This document shows, piece by piece, positions 46,001 to 52,870 of a stretch of 64,000 bases of DNA. The position numbers and the translations under genes are program-made. Numbering within the stretch: the first letter of the stretch is position 1; each line of letters opens with the position of its first letter. The notes under the pieces are model-generated. The model saw only the letters and a list, made by a program, of their open reading frames with translations, searched no databases and was not told where the DNA came from. The stretch is from contig CAYOFP010000001.1 in the NCBI GenBank assembly GCA_964403505.1, positions 124,001-188,000 on the forward strand, given 5' to 3'. This DNA is from CAKSEI01 sp964403505. GTDB lineage: Bacteria; Bacillota; Clostridia; Oscillospirales; CAG-272.

Positions 46001-46614
46001 ATCGGCACTTTCTCCGGAAATATCTGCAAATACAGATCGATAAGCTCGGTCGAATAGCCTGCATCACCGAAGCGCGAGCCCCACTGCTCGCCGTATGCAC
46101 CGAATGTGCCAAGCTCACACCAGCTCATAACATCGCTGTACTTTCTGAAAAGTCCCGAGTCGCGGATATCGACGAACATCTGTACCAGATTGTCCCAGTC
46201 CGGCTCGCATTTTTCATTTCCCACGGAGTCAAAGCGGAAACGCAAGCCGATGGTAGCACCGGCGTTCCTCGCATTTTGCAGGGTCTTCTCAAGTCCCTCG
46301 AAAAACGTATTGTCAAGCGGAACATCGTTTTTCAGCCCGGGCGTGGCAGAAGCCGAATAACCCCCGAGATTTATCATTACAAATGTATATGTCGACGGAG
46401 CGAGCGCCCAGCTCGTACCCGGTTTGGGATAAGCCTCCATCGTAGCGGTCCTTCCGCCCGAGGGAGATAAATATGATTCTGTCGAGTCGGCATAACTCGA
46501 AATAACGCCGTTTTCGACCTGGTCCACGAGAGCGACGGTATCGTCAGCGCTTACAAAGCAGACAAGTGACAATACCGTTGCAATGGAAAGCAAAAGGCAA
46601 ATCAGTTTTTTCAT
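43072..46614 (-). CDS. Secreted DUF4874/DUF4832 glycosidase-like protein with SLH domains
   Basis: The start at 46614 (MKKLICLLLSIATVLSLVCF) follows GAGGTGACC; 1180 residues. After the signal peptide about 400 residues form a DUF4874-like barrel (STYTFVMINLGGYSASATPG; ATIGLRFRFDSVGNEKCEPD; WDNLVQMFVDIRDSGLFRKY; WCELGTFGAYGEQWGS), followed by a DUF4832-like part (VWWPVNAIPEMYYTHLMYLH) with an Ig-like domain (about 470-600). Then one copy of the unnamed module (YGFSVVFKIDGIADGSSILL; FKENGYYIMYCPF; NVTITPIALIEGAVNEYSVT), an InlB_B-like repeat, a leucine-rich/BspA-like segment (GSIIIPSTVRSIKDNVFAES) and three SLH domains. DUF4832 proteins are suspected carbohydrate-active enzymes; substrate unknown. 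Glu in WCELG is a candidate catalytic residue. Confidence 0.78.
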   Translation of the reverse strand: MKKLICLLLSIATVLSLVCFVSADDTVALVDQVENGVISSYADSTESYLSPSGGRTATMEAYPKPGTSWALAPSTYTFVMINLGGYSASATPGLKNDVPLDNTFFEGLEKTLQNARNAGATIGLRFRFDSVGNEKCEPDWDNLVQMFVDIRDSGLFRKYSDVMSWCELGTFGAYGEQWGSRFGDAGYSTELIDLYLQIFPEKVPISLRTGHRIASWINHKLGKIYCEQRSMNKAIDLYKTHADVRNDKADYSSKDGKDFSTGNLLCDDLSRLCYYNDGYMGTNWDYGTFSDRENETAFLHAQENATYGGEFSGDRFLQIYYASDYTRVWWPVNAIPEMYYTHLMYLHGGYVWTAQEEIHDYTVAANSATASALATQKKNAEEFISRLEYVYDVIGADSLKGTSVISEVTAENSAGQTVTAGYRVTYIAPGFENAVFTEEIAKAVYDKTGSELDLSEYYGIDTRKYILDHMGYRFIVRSCAMQESVNAGGELEMNLTLDNTGFSKLIGDEIVQIVLSNGTYEYTNTVDGIVPQDWKSMTCNDISAKITIPSSIASGEWNVYLKIVDKNSPEGTKASVRFANKDMFDTRVCANLIGKIKVEDGAEIPGREIAEDTRPAGYYVEDPQPMSVDTNNTFYFFDGSYTFTEDGHYGFSVVFKIDGIADGSSILLNKWYCVAGGAHSGNMLHSFNYEFQHTGADGEKHYGYTFKENGYYIMYCPFYSVGSFQGPSVAGQTAVGSFSINHPSACFRTDDIELNGNNVTITPIALIEGAVNEYSVTFRTDEDRVYSGKYGFNAPARPMSESCQFKRADPVLGLYDGEDVTGSERITDGIRNVCTGWTTKPGDVRCAIGQDYVPLGNEIFYPDYALITDSFCADDRTVTLEGGFDKQGVYYSCDDDTKTAVVGESSGWRSNVTAGANICGTVVIPAKVSENGKTYTVTQIDDICTTGSGSIIIPSTVRSIKDNVFAESPGLIIYGYNDSKADSYAQMNGYDFIAMTDDFEGHFTDVTRAGWYYTAVRFAYKNNMMSGMGEGIFAPDVKTTRAMLVRVLYNLEGNPDYKRYANIFDDVDEKAWYRDAIVWAENNGIVAGMSPNTFAPDAVITREQFAAILYRYAVYKGINCEDKKDLSAFTDSVSVSAWAKDALSWTYSCGYITGMTPTLLSPRDGATRAQMASILMRFCS

Positions 46615-46707
46615 GGTCACCTCAACAAATTAAAATACTATCATAATCTTATCAGAATATACAGATAAAATCAACTCATAATTCGGTATTTTTTATCAAA
46701 AACCATC

Positions 46708-47826
46708 TTATTTTTTCTTGAAATATTGGTAATAATTACATCTTATCATACCGTTGTACAGTCTGCGTTTTTTATCGGCACGCCTTCCGTACATTTTCTC
46801 GAAATCCTCACAACCCGAGAGGATATAGATCTGCCAATTATCGAGAGTCCCGAAGTGACGACCCATATCACGGTATAAGCGCTCTGCTTCCCTCATGTCG
46901 AGCAGTCTCATGCCGTACGGCGGATTGCATACGACCGTTCCGCGCATGCCGCCCGTCTCTATTTTCAGCGCATCGGCGCAAAAGACCTTGATATACTTGT
47001 CCATTCCGGCACGGGAGATATTCGCCTGTGCCTTTGCGACACAATCGGGGTCGATATCCGAGGCATACGCACGGAAATCGGTATCACGCACCGCCGAGCG
47101 CGCCTCGTCGCGTGCGTCGGACCATATCCCCGCAGGAACAGAAGAAAAATCCTCTGCGGCAAAGGAACGGAATATGCCGGGTGCGGTATTCGTCATAATA
47201 AGCGCCGCCTCACACGGTATCGTGCCCGAGCCGCACATCGGGTCCCATAACAGCACGTTTTCTCTCGGACGGGCTATTTTGACCATCGCCGCCGCGAGCG
47301 TCTCCCGCAGGGGCGCCGCACCTGCCGCAGGACGGTACCCCCTCTTATGGAGCGCCGTGCCCGATGTGTCTATCATAACCGTCGCCTCGTCACGCAAAAT
47401 GAAAAATTCGATAGGATATGTAACGCCCGTTTCCTTGAACCAATCGGTATGATATGTCTTTTTCAGTCGCTCGACCGCCGCTTTTTTGACGATCTTCTGA
47501 CAGTCGGGGATGCTCGTAAGAGAACTTTTCACTGAATGGCCGCTGACGGGAAAAGCATCGTCGCATCCGATCCATTCTTCAAGCGGCAGTGCCTTCGTCC
47601 CCTCAAAAAGCTCGTCGAATGTAGCCGCCCGAAAACTGCCGAGAGAAATAAAAAGCCGCTCGGCGCACCTGAGCCATAAATTACATCTCGCAACGGCAGT
47701 AATATCACCCTCAAAGGTTACTCTGCCGTCAATTGTCGACAGGCGCTTGTAGCCGAGTGCGTCGATCTCCTCACCCAAAAATTTTTCCAGCCCGAAAAGG
47801 CAGGTTGCAACATAGGTATAAGTCAT
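46708..47826 (-). CDS. THUMP-domain class I SAM-dependent RNA methyltransferase (RlmL/YpsC-like)
   Basis: The start at 47826 (MTYTYVATCLFGLEKFLGEE) follows AAAGGAAGAAAA; 372 residues. An N-terminal ferredoxin-like and THUMP region (to about 155), then a Rossmann methyltransferase with RPAAGAAPLRETLAAAMVKI, LLWDPMCGSGTIPCEAALI and catalytic VVCNPPYGMRLLDMREAERL (NPPY). Relatives modify N2 of G2445-type positions in 23S rRNA. The exact target cannot be told. It has its own leader, downstream of a small regulator gene with a terminator. Confidence 0.9.
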   Translation of the reverse strand: MTYTYVATCLFGLEKFLGEEIDALGYKRLSTIDGRVTFEGDITAVARCNLWLRCAERLFISLGSFRAATFDELFEGTKALPLEEWIGCDDAFPVSGHSVKSSLTSIPDCQKIVKKAAVERLKKTYHTDWFKETGVTYPIEFFILRDEATVMIDTSGTALHKRGYRPAAGAAPLRETLAAAMVKIARPRENVLLWDPMCGSGTIPCEAALIMTNTAPGIFRSFAAEDFSSVPAGIWSDARDEARSAVRDTDFRAYASDIDPDCVAKAQANISRAGMDKYIKVFCADALKIETGGMRGTVVCNPPYGMRLLDMREAERLYRDMGRHFGTLDNWQIYILSGCEDFEKMYGRRADKKRRLYNGMIRCNYYQYFKKK

Positions 47827-47889
47827 TTTTTCTTCCTTTGATTTTATTTGCTTTAGTATATCACATTTATCACGATAAAGCAAAGAAAA

Positions 47890-47905
47890 AAGCGCCGAAG
47901 CGCTT
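47890..47905 (-). terminator. UUCG-loop terminator after the RHH gene
   Basis: Minus strand AAGCGC-TTCG-GCGCTT followed by TTTTCTTTGC. It is a compact, stable hairpin between the RHH regulator and the methyltransferase gene. Confidence 0.8.
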
Positions 47906-47912
47906 GCAAGTC

Positions 47913-47965
47913 TATTATGGGGCTTTGCCCTATACCCCACTCAAGGGTTTCACCCTTAAGAATCC
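47913..47965. repeat. Left copy of a 53-bp inverted repeat
   Basis: TATTATGGGGCTTTGCCC is followed by CACTCAAGGGTTTCACCCTT and AAGAATCC. The reverse complement recurs at 48821-48873 with about five differences. Each copy also folds on itself (GGGGCTTTGCCC and AAGGGTTTCACCCTT hairpins). Confidence 0.85.
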
Positions 47966-48001
47966 CGTAAAAGTAAGTATGAGCAAAACTCTGACATTAT
48001 T

Positions 48002-48193
48002 TCATTCATCGTTTTTGGCGTCTATGACATTGAATTTGTCCATAGAGTATTCAAGCGCCATAGCGATAAGCTCATTTCTGCTCCTGTTTGACTTCACCGC
48101 AAGTTCATCGTAAAAGTCCGCAACACGCTTATCGACACGAATCGTAAACATAACAGGCTCTGTCTTTTTACTTATATTTATTTGTTCTTCCAT
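48002..48193 (-). CDS. Small ribbon-helix-helix regulator
   Basis: 63 residues. FTIRVDKRVADFYDELAVKS followed by NRSRNELIAMALEYSMDKF is the beta-helix-helix pattern of CopG/Arc-type DNA-binding proteins: FTIRV forms the ribbon and SRNELIAMAL the second helix. GGAG sits 5 nt before the ATG. It is divergent from a small lipoprotein gene, and both lie between inverted repeats. No toxin-like partner is adjacent on its strand. It probably regulates the shared promoter region. Confidence 0.8.
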   Translation of the reverse strand: MEEQINISKKTEPVMFTIRVDKRVADFYDELAVKSNRSRNELIAMALEYSMDKFNVIDAKNDE

Positions 48194-48246
48194 AACAACT
48201 CCAAAACATCTTTTGTTTAATTATATACCACAAATTGCAATTACGA

Positions 48247-48290
48247 TATGTTTATTATATGTTGACTATTAAACATAATACGTATATAAT
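48247..48290 (+). promoter_or_regulatory. Promoter of small lipoprotein with inverted-repeat operator
   Basis: TTGACT (48262-48267), 17-bp spacer, TATAAT (48285-48290). An inverted repeat TATGTTTA (48247-48254) / TAAACATA (48270-48277) surrounds the -35 box, a plausible target of the divergent RHH protein. Confidence 0.65.
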
Positions 48291-48311
48291 TACAACAAAG
48301 GAGCGTTTAAT

Positions 48312-48719
48312 ATGAGGAAAAGAATAATCATTTCACTTATATTTGTTTTTGTGCTTTTGTTTTGTAGCTGTAAATCAAAGACCCATGGGGTTTATAAAGT
48401 GAACATAACTGCCGAAATATTGATAAATAATTCTGTTGAAAATGAATGGGAACATATCTATACATACAACGGACAAAAAATCTATAACGGATTTGAATTA
48501 ACAAAAAAGCTTGAAGATAACGACAATATAACAATATTAATAACCGTCATCGAAAATGATAAATATCCGGATATCGCGCAGGATTATATCTCCATAACAA
48601 TACAAAGCGGAGAAATCGCATCAAAATGCATAACCGTATACGAAAACAAAGGAGCATTTAAAGGCAATTGCGCTATTTGGAAATATACTGTTTCGTGTGA
48701 ATGCGCAAGAGAATTCTAA
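48312..48719 (+). CDS. Small lipoprotein, unknown function
   Basis: 135 residues. MRKRIIISLIFVFVLLFCSC is a lipoprotein signal with lipobox FCSC. The mature part is beta-rich with a single pair of late cysteines (VSCECAREF) and one more at the end of KGNCAIW; no family is recognised. AAAGGAG precedes the ATG. It is AT-rich relative to its neighbours, divergent from the RHH gene and inside the same inverted repeats. Confidence 0.7.
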   Translation: MRKRIIISLIFVFVLLFCSCKSKTHGVYKVNITAEILINNSVENEWEHIYTYNGQKIYNGFELTKKLEDNDNITILITVIENDKYPDIAQDYISITIQSGEIASKCITVYENKGAFKGNCAIWKYTVSCECAREF

Positions 48720-48747
48720 CATTCCAATGTATACACGCCTATGAAAA

Positions 48748-48780
48748 ACAAGCGGATGAAGGTACCACCGCTTGTTTTTT
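48748..48780 (+). terminator. Terminator of small lipoprotein gene
   Basis: ACAAGCGG (48748-48755) pairs with CCGCTTGT (48768-48775) followed by TTTTT, about 30 bp past the stop. Confidence 0.8.
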
Positions 48781-48820
48781 CGCATATTCAGACTTCTGTG
48801 CCCAAAATTCCCTATATACA

Positions 48821-48873
48821 GGATTCTTAAGGGTGAAACCCTTAAGTGGGGCGTGGGGCAAAGCCCCATAATA
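48821..48873. repeat. Right copy of the 53-bp inverted repeat
   Basis: GGATTCTTAAGGGTGAAACC, then CTTAAGTGGGGCGTGGGGCA and AAGCCCCATAATA, the reverse complement of 47913-47965. Together they bound a 961-bp segment. Confidence 0.85.
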
Positions 48874-48885
48874 ACAATCCCCCAA

Positions 48886-49377
48886 CTACTTCTTGAATCC
48901 GTGGACGAAACCGTTCTTACCCGTATCGACAGAACAGATATCGCCTGCGATAACATGGTCGCGCCATATTATGATATTTGCGAGTACCTCGCCATCGTAC
49001 CCCTCGTAATTTGTCACCTTATATGTATAACGGGTGACCTTTTTATTTTTGTATTTTGCGAGGTCGAGTCCCTGATTTTTCTGTATCTCGTTATAGCCTA
49101 TGTACACCTTATCAAAGGTATCGGGTATTTTTATTTCCTCCTGTTCCTTCGGTTCGCTCTCAACTTCATATCCGAATTGATTTAAGAACTTCACCCTGTC
49201 TTCGTTTGTCTTCATTCCCGAATAAACGTATTCTCCGCCCTCGGCAGGCGCCGCCGTCTGCGTGCTTCCCGCTCCGCTCTCGGGCACAAACGCCACCAGG
49301 GCGACGAGCGCCGCAACCGACAGTACCACCGCACCGACAAATTTAATGCTCGCCGCACGAACAGAACATATAAACAT
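48886..49377 (-). CDS. DUF4830 family membrane-anchored protein
   Basis: 163 residues. A single N-terminal membrane helix (FVGAVVLSVAALVALVAFV), a short Gly/Ala/Thr linker, then the DUF4830 pattern: NEDRVKFLNQFGYEVESEPK, EIKIPDTFDKVYIGYNEIQK, NQGLDLAKYKNKKVTRYTYK and a final HVIAGDICSVDTG. The domain probably faces outside. Function unknown. CGGAGGGT lies about 10 nt before the ATG. It is divergent from yqeG. Confidence 0.85.
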   Translation of the reverse strand: MFICSVRAASIKFVGAVVLSVAALVALVAFVPESGAGSTQTAAPAEGGEYVYSGMKTNEDRVKFLNQFGYEVESEPKEQEEIKIPDTFDKVYIGYNEIQKNQGLDLAKYKNKKVTRYTYKVTNYEGYDGEVLANIIIWRDHVIAGDICSVDTGKNGFVHGFKK

Positions 49378-49504
49378 AAATAATAAACCCTCCGTTTACA
49401 GAATTCGCTGTATCACATACATATTCACGTTTTCTTCCCAATATGCTTGCACTTTACGGTATTTGGTGGTAAAATTATATAAAATAATGTAAAAGGAAAG
49501 CTTG

Positions 49505-50014
49505 ATGTATAAAAAATTTCTTCCCGACTATTATTATGACGCCCTCGCCGATATCACGCCGCAAATGCTGTGTGCGCTCGGTATCAAGGGTCTTGTCATG
49601 GACATAGACAATACCATTGTGACATATGATGACCCTACCCCTACCCCTGCGGCACAGGCATGGTTTGACGCCGTGACCGGGGCAGGGATAAAGATATCGT
49701 TCGTTTCAAATAACGAGTGGGACAGAGTAAAGGAATTCAATTCCCCGCTCGGTTACCCGGCATACGCCAAAAGCGGAAAACCGTTTATAAAATATGTAAA
49801 AAAAGCCATGGACGACATGGGAACAAAAAGAGAGAATACCGCACTCATAGGCGACCAGGTATTTACCGATGTGTACGCCGGCAAGCGTGCCGGGCTCACG
49901 GTATTTCTCGTAAAGCCGATCAGGGATAAGACCACCCTGTTTTTCAGAGCCAAAAGAAGGCTCGAGATACCTGTCCTCAGAGCATACGCAAAAAAGAAAG
50001 GTGAAAAAATATGA
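49505..50014 (+). CDS. YqeG family HAD-IIIA type phosphatase
   Basis: The ATG at 49505 was chosen over TTG at 49502; AAAGGAAAGC precedes it. 169 residues. HAD motif I is GLVMDIDNTIVTYDDP, motif II FVSNNEW and the later GDQVFTDVYAGKRAGLTVFL. YqeG-type proteins lie with ribosome and EF-P-related genes in Firmicutes; B. subtilis YqeG is near the GTPase YqeH, and the substrate is uncertain. Its stop overlaps the AP endonuclease start (ATGA). Confidence 0.9.
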   Translation: MYKKFLPDYYYDALADITPQMLCALGIKGLVMDIDNTIVTYDDPTPTPAAQAWFDAVTGAGIKISFVSNNEWDRVKEFNSPLGYPAYAKSGKPFIKYVKKAMDDMGTKRENTALIGDQVFTDVYAGKRAGLTVFLVKPIRDKTTLFFRAKRRLEIPVLRAYAKKKGEKI

Positions 50015-50862
50015 ATGCAACATTCGGACCTGCAGGCAACCCAAAGGAGTTTTATGATGCAGGAAACAAAAGCACCATACAGATATTTTCCTGGTTAAAG
50101 GACTACGGCCTCGACGCATATGAATACTCGGCAGGAAAGGGGATCCACGGCTCGCTCGAAACATTTGCCAAAATGGGCGAGGAGGCAAAAAAACACGGCA
50201 TACTCACATCGTTTCACACGCCGTATTTTATTTCCCTCTCGGGACTTATCGAGGAAAAGAGGCTGAAAAGCATCGATTATATCAGGCAAAGCCTCGAGGC
50301 GGCACGGGCGCTCGGAGCAGACACGATCGTCATCCATTCGGGCTCGGCGTCAAAGATAAGCCGGGAAGAGGCGCTCGCCCTCGCAAAGGACACGATGGCA
50401 CGCACGGTAGACGAGCTGCCCGACGACGGCATCAGGCTCGGTATCGAAACAATGGGAAAGGTAAATCAGCTCGGCACGCTCGATGAGGTCATCGAGATAT
50501 GCAAAATAAGCAAGCGGCTCTGCCCCGTTATCGATTTCGGTCATCTCAACGCCCGTGACTTCGGCGGTATATTCAAAAACGAGGACGACTATAAGCGTAT
50601 ATTCGATAAGATAGGAGAGGCGCTCGGCGATGAAAAGGCCAAGCGATTGCACTGCCATTTCTCCAAAATAGAATATACCGTTCCCGGCGGCGAAAAACAG
50701 CATCTGACGTTTGACGATACGACATTCGGTCCGGAGTTTGAGCCACTCGGCGAGGTCATCGCAAAATACGGTCTCTATCCCCGCATTGTATGCGAGTCCG
50801 CAGGAACGCAGGCACGTGATGCGCTTTATATGAAAAGGTACTATAATGAAAGAAAGAATTGA
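50011..50862 (+). CDS. Endonuclease IV-like TIM-barrel AP endonuclease
   Basis: 283 residues. The AP endonuclease family 2 pattern is present with likely zinc ligands: SFHTPYFISL, TIVIHSGSAS, GIETMGKVNQLG, VIDFGHLNARD, RLHCHFSKIEYT and VCESAG. It would cut abasic sites in DNA. The HCH segment continues FSKIEYT rather than the canonical HINDSK, so it belongs to the divergent clostridial branch often annotated only as a TIM-barrel protein. Operon with yqeG and the peptidase gene. Confidence 0.85.
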   Translation: MNATFGPAGNPKEFYDAGNKSTIQIFSWLKDYGLDAYEYSAGKGIHGSLETFAKMGEEAKKHGILTSFHTPYFISLSGLIEEKRLKSIDYIRQSLEAARALGADTIVIHSGSASKISREEALALAKDTMARTVDELPDDGIRLGIETMGKVNQLGTLDEVIEICKISKRLCPVIDFGHLNARDFGGIFKNEDDYKRIFDKIGEALGDEKAKRLHCHFSKIEYTVPGGEKQHLTFDDTTFGPEFEPLGEVIAKYGLYPRIVCESAGTQARDALYMKRYYNERKN

Positions 50863-51892
50863 GAAATTACGTGCTTCCCTGCCGCATGGGTGTGACGCCG
50901 CACTGATCTGCGACCCGCTGAACCAATTCTATCTCACCGGTTTTAACTATACCGACGGCTATGTGATAATCACCGAAGATACCGCCGTGCTTTTCGCCGA
51001 TTCGAGGTATATCGAGGCGGCGCAGAACACCGCAAAGGGCGTTGAGGTCAGACTTTATAGATCGTGGGACGATCTGCGCAGTGTGCTCGGCGGATACACC
51101 GATATCGCTTTTGAGGATAACTATGTAAAATGCGCCGAGCTCGATAAATACAAAGAGATTTTTGAAGAAAAAAATTTCCACGGTCTCGGAAATACGCTGA
51201 CCGAAATACGTGAATGTAAGGATACGCAGGAAAAAGAATGTATCATAGAAGCACAAAGGATCGCCGAGGCGGCTTTTGACGATCTGCTCGGCAGGATAAA
51301 TCCCGATATGACAGAAAAGGACGTGGCACTCCACCTCGAGTTTTACATGAGAAGCCACGGCGCAGACGGCGTCAGCTTTGAGACGATCGCCGTCTCGGGA
51401 AAGCACTCGAGCATGCCGCACGGAGTGCCGCAGAATATAAAGCTCGAAAAGGGTTTTCTCACTCTCGATTTCGGTGCGTTATATCAGGGATATTGCTCGG
51501 ATATGACACGCACCATCGTCATCGGCAAGGCGGACGACGAAATGAAAAAGGTTTATAATACCGTACTCGAGGCACAGCTGCGTGCTGAGGACGCTCTGCG
51601 TGCAGGAGCGATCTGCTCTGATATCGATGCGATCGCAAGAAAGATCATCGATGCGAAATACCCCGGTACATTCGGCCACGGGCTCGGCCACGGCGTGGGT
51701 CTTTATATCCATGAGGAGCCCAGGCTCTCCATGCGGTGCAATAAGAAATTAGCGTGCGGCAACGTCGTCACGATCGAGCCGGGAATCTACATCCCCGGAA
51801 AGTACGGGGTACGCATCGAGGATATGGGTTATATCACCGAAAACGGTGCGGAAATACTCACAAACGCCCCGAAAAACCTGATCGAAGTCTGA
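50846..51892 (+). CDS. M24 family Xaa-Pro peptidase
   Basis: 348 residues. An N-terminal creatinase-like domain (YLTGFNYTDGYVIITEDTAV; LFADSRY) precedes the pita-bread metallopeptidase with all five ligands in place: LTLDFGALYQGYCSDMTRTI (two Asp), GHGLGHGVGLYIHEEP (His), VVTIEPGIYIPG (Glu) and GVRIEDM (Glu). It releases residues before proline in the cytoplasm. It overlaps the preceding gene by 17 bp and precedes efp, a conserved order. Confidence 0.93.
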   Translation: MKERIEKLRASLPHGCDAALICDPLNQFYLTGFNYTDGYVIITEDTAVLFADSRYIEAAQNTAKGVEVRLYRSWDDLRSVLGGYTDIAFEDNYVKCAELDKYKEIFEEKNFHGLGNTLTEIRECKDTQEKECIIEAQRIAEAAFDDLLGRINPDMTEKDVALHLEFYMRSHGADGVSFETIAVSGKHSSMPHGVPQNIKLEKGFLTLDFGALYQGYCSDMTRTIVIGKADDEMKKVYNTVLEAQLRAEDALRAGAICSDIDAIARKIIDAKYPGTFGHGLGHGVGLYIHEEPRLSMRCNKKLACGNVVTIEPGIYIPGKYGVRIEDMGYITENGAEILTNAPKNLIEV

Positions 51893-51908
51893 TTTTTCAA
51901 AAAAACAC

Positions 51909-51937
51909 TTGAAAAAATACGCTGTATAGTGTATTAT
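51909..51937 (+). promoter_or_regulatory. Promoter of efp
   Basis: TTGAAA (51909-51914), 17-bp spacer, TATTAT (51932-51937), 45 bp before the efp ATG. It lets efp be expressed apart from the upstream operon. Confidence 0.7.
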
Positions 51938-51981
51938 ATATATGAAAATTTATGTAATTATATTTGATGGAGGATATAACA

Positions 51982-52539
51982 ATGGTAACAGCCGGTGATT
52001 TCAAAAACGGTATAACCTTCGAGTCTGAGGGAAATGTACTTCAGGTCGTTGAGTTTCAGCATGTAAAACCCGGAAAGGGTGCGGCATTCGTCAGAACAAA
52101 GCTTAAGAATGTCATCACAGGTGCTGTGATTGAAAAATCGTTCAGCCCTACGGACAAATTTGAGAATGCAGTAGTCGAGCGCAGAGAGATGCAGTATCTC
52201 TACAATGACGGCGATCTCTACTACTTCATGGATATGGACTCCTATGAGCAGATCCCGATCAGCAGCGGTACACTTCAGGACAACTTTAAGTTTGTCAAAG
52301 AAAATGATATGTGTAAGGTCGTTTCTTACAAGGGTAACGTATTCGCAGTAGAACCGCCGATGTTCGTCGAGCTCGAGGTAACCGATACAGACCCCGGCTT
52401 TGCAGGAAATACCGCTACAAACGCTCTTAAGCCCGCTACACTCGAGACAGGTGCGGTCATCAAAGTTCCGCTCTTCATCGAAAAAGGCGAAAAGCTCAAG
52501 ATCGACACAAGAACAGGCGAATATCTGTCCAGAGCATAA
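51982..52539 (+). CDS. efp: Elongation factor P
   Basis: The start at 51982 (MVTAGDFKNGITFESEGNVL) follows GGAGGATATAAC; 185 residues. Three beta-barrel domains of EF-P are clear: the KOW-like N-domain with VKPGKGAAFVRTKLKN (the tip lysine in PGKGA), the middle domain TDKFENAVVERREMQYLYND, and the C-domain LKPATLETGAVIKVPLFIEK ending RTGEYLSRA. EF-P relieves stalling at polyproline. The TAA stop lies inside the left terminal repeat of the element at 52537-52809. Confidence 0.96.
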   Translation: MVTAGDFKNGITFESEGNVLQVVEFQHVKPGKGAAFVRTKLKNVITGAVIEKSFSPTDKFENAVVERREMQYLYNDGDLYYFMDMDSYEQIPISSGTLQDNFKFVKENDMCKVVSYKGNVFAVEPPMFVELEVTDTDPGFAGNTATNALKPATLETGAVIKVPLFIEKGEKLKIDTRTGEYLSRA

Positions 52540-52809
52540 GCATAGGAGAACAATCCGAACCCGCCTGAAAGAGCAGAATTTCGGCGCTTTTCGGATTGTC
52601 GTTATTGCAAGGCAAAGCCTTGCGGCTTCCTCCGCACCGAAAATCACTCTAAATTCTGCGCTTTCAGGTCGAAGAATTTTAACGGAGCGGATTTTTGTCT
52701 GTGCGAGGCACAAAACGCAGTGAATCCTATCGGATTCACGAGTATTTTAACAAAGCAGAGGCGGAAATCCGTCCGTTAAAATCGGGTTCGGATTATCCTC
52801 CTATGCTTA
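52537..52809. mobile_element. 273-bp MITE-like palindromic element with 26-bp terminal inverted repeats
   Basis: TAAGCATAGGAG and AATCCGAACCC at the left end (52537-52562) match the reverse complement of the right end (52784-52809) in 24 of 26 positions. Inside are two further large stems: 52564-52668 (CCTGAAAG and GCAGAATTT arms around GCAAGGCAAAGCCTTGC) and 52676-52782 (ATTTTAACGG arms). A small hairpin GTGAATCC-TATC-GGATTCAC lies in the second. It has no gene. The first arm is related to the tandem repeat at 10601-11092. A nonautonomous transposon or a structured RNA are the two options. Confidence 0.65.
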
Positions 52810-52819
52810 ACGAAAAATC

Positions 52820-52842
52820 GACCTGCACCGTCGGTGCAGGTC
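52820..52842 (+). terminator. Terminator before the CD1247-like gene
   Basis: GACCTGCACC-GTC-GGTGCAGGTC followed by ATTTTAT. It probably ends efp transcripts. Confidence 0.75.
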
Positions 52843-52870
52843 ATTTTATAAATCGAAGGGAGAATTTCAT

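Noticed and set aside
48002..48193. RHH gene as the antitoxin of a toxin-antitoxin pair
   Set aside because: No small toxin-like frame follows it on its strand; the divergent gene is a lipoprotein.
47913..48873. Inverted-repeat segment as a complete insertion sequence
   Set aside because: Neither enclosed gene resembles a transposase, so at most it is a nonautonomous cassette.
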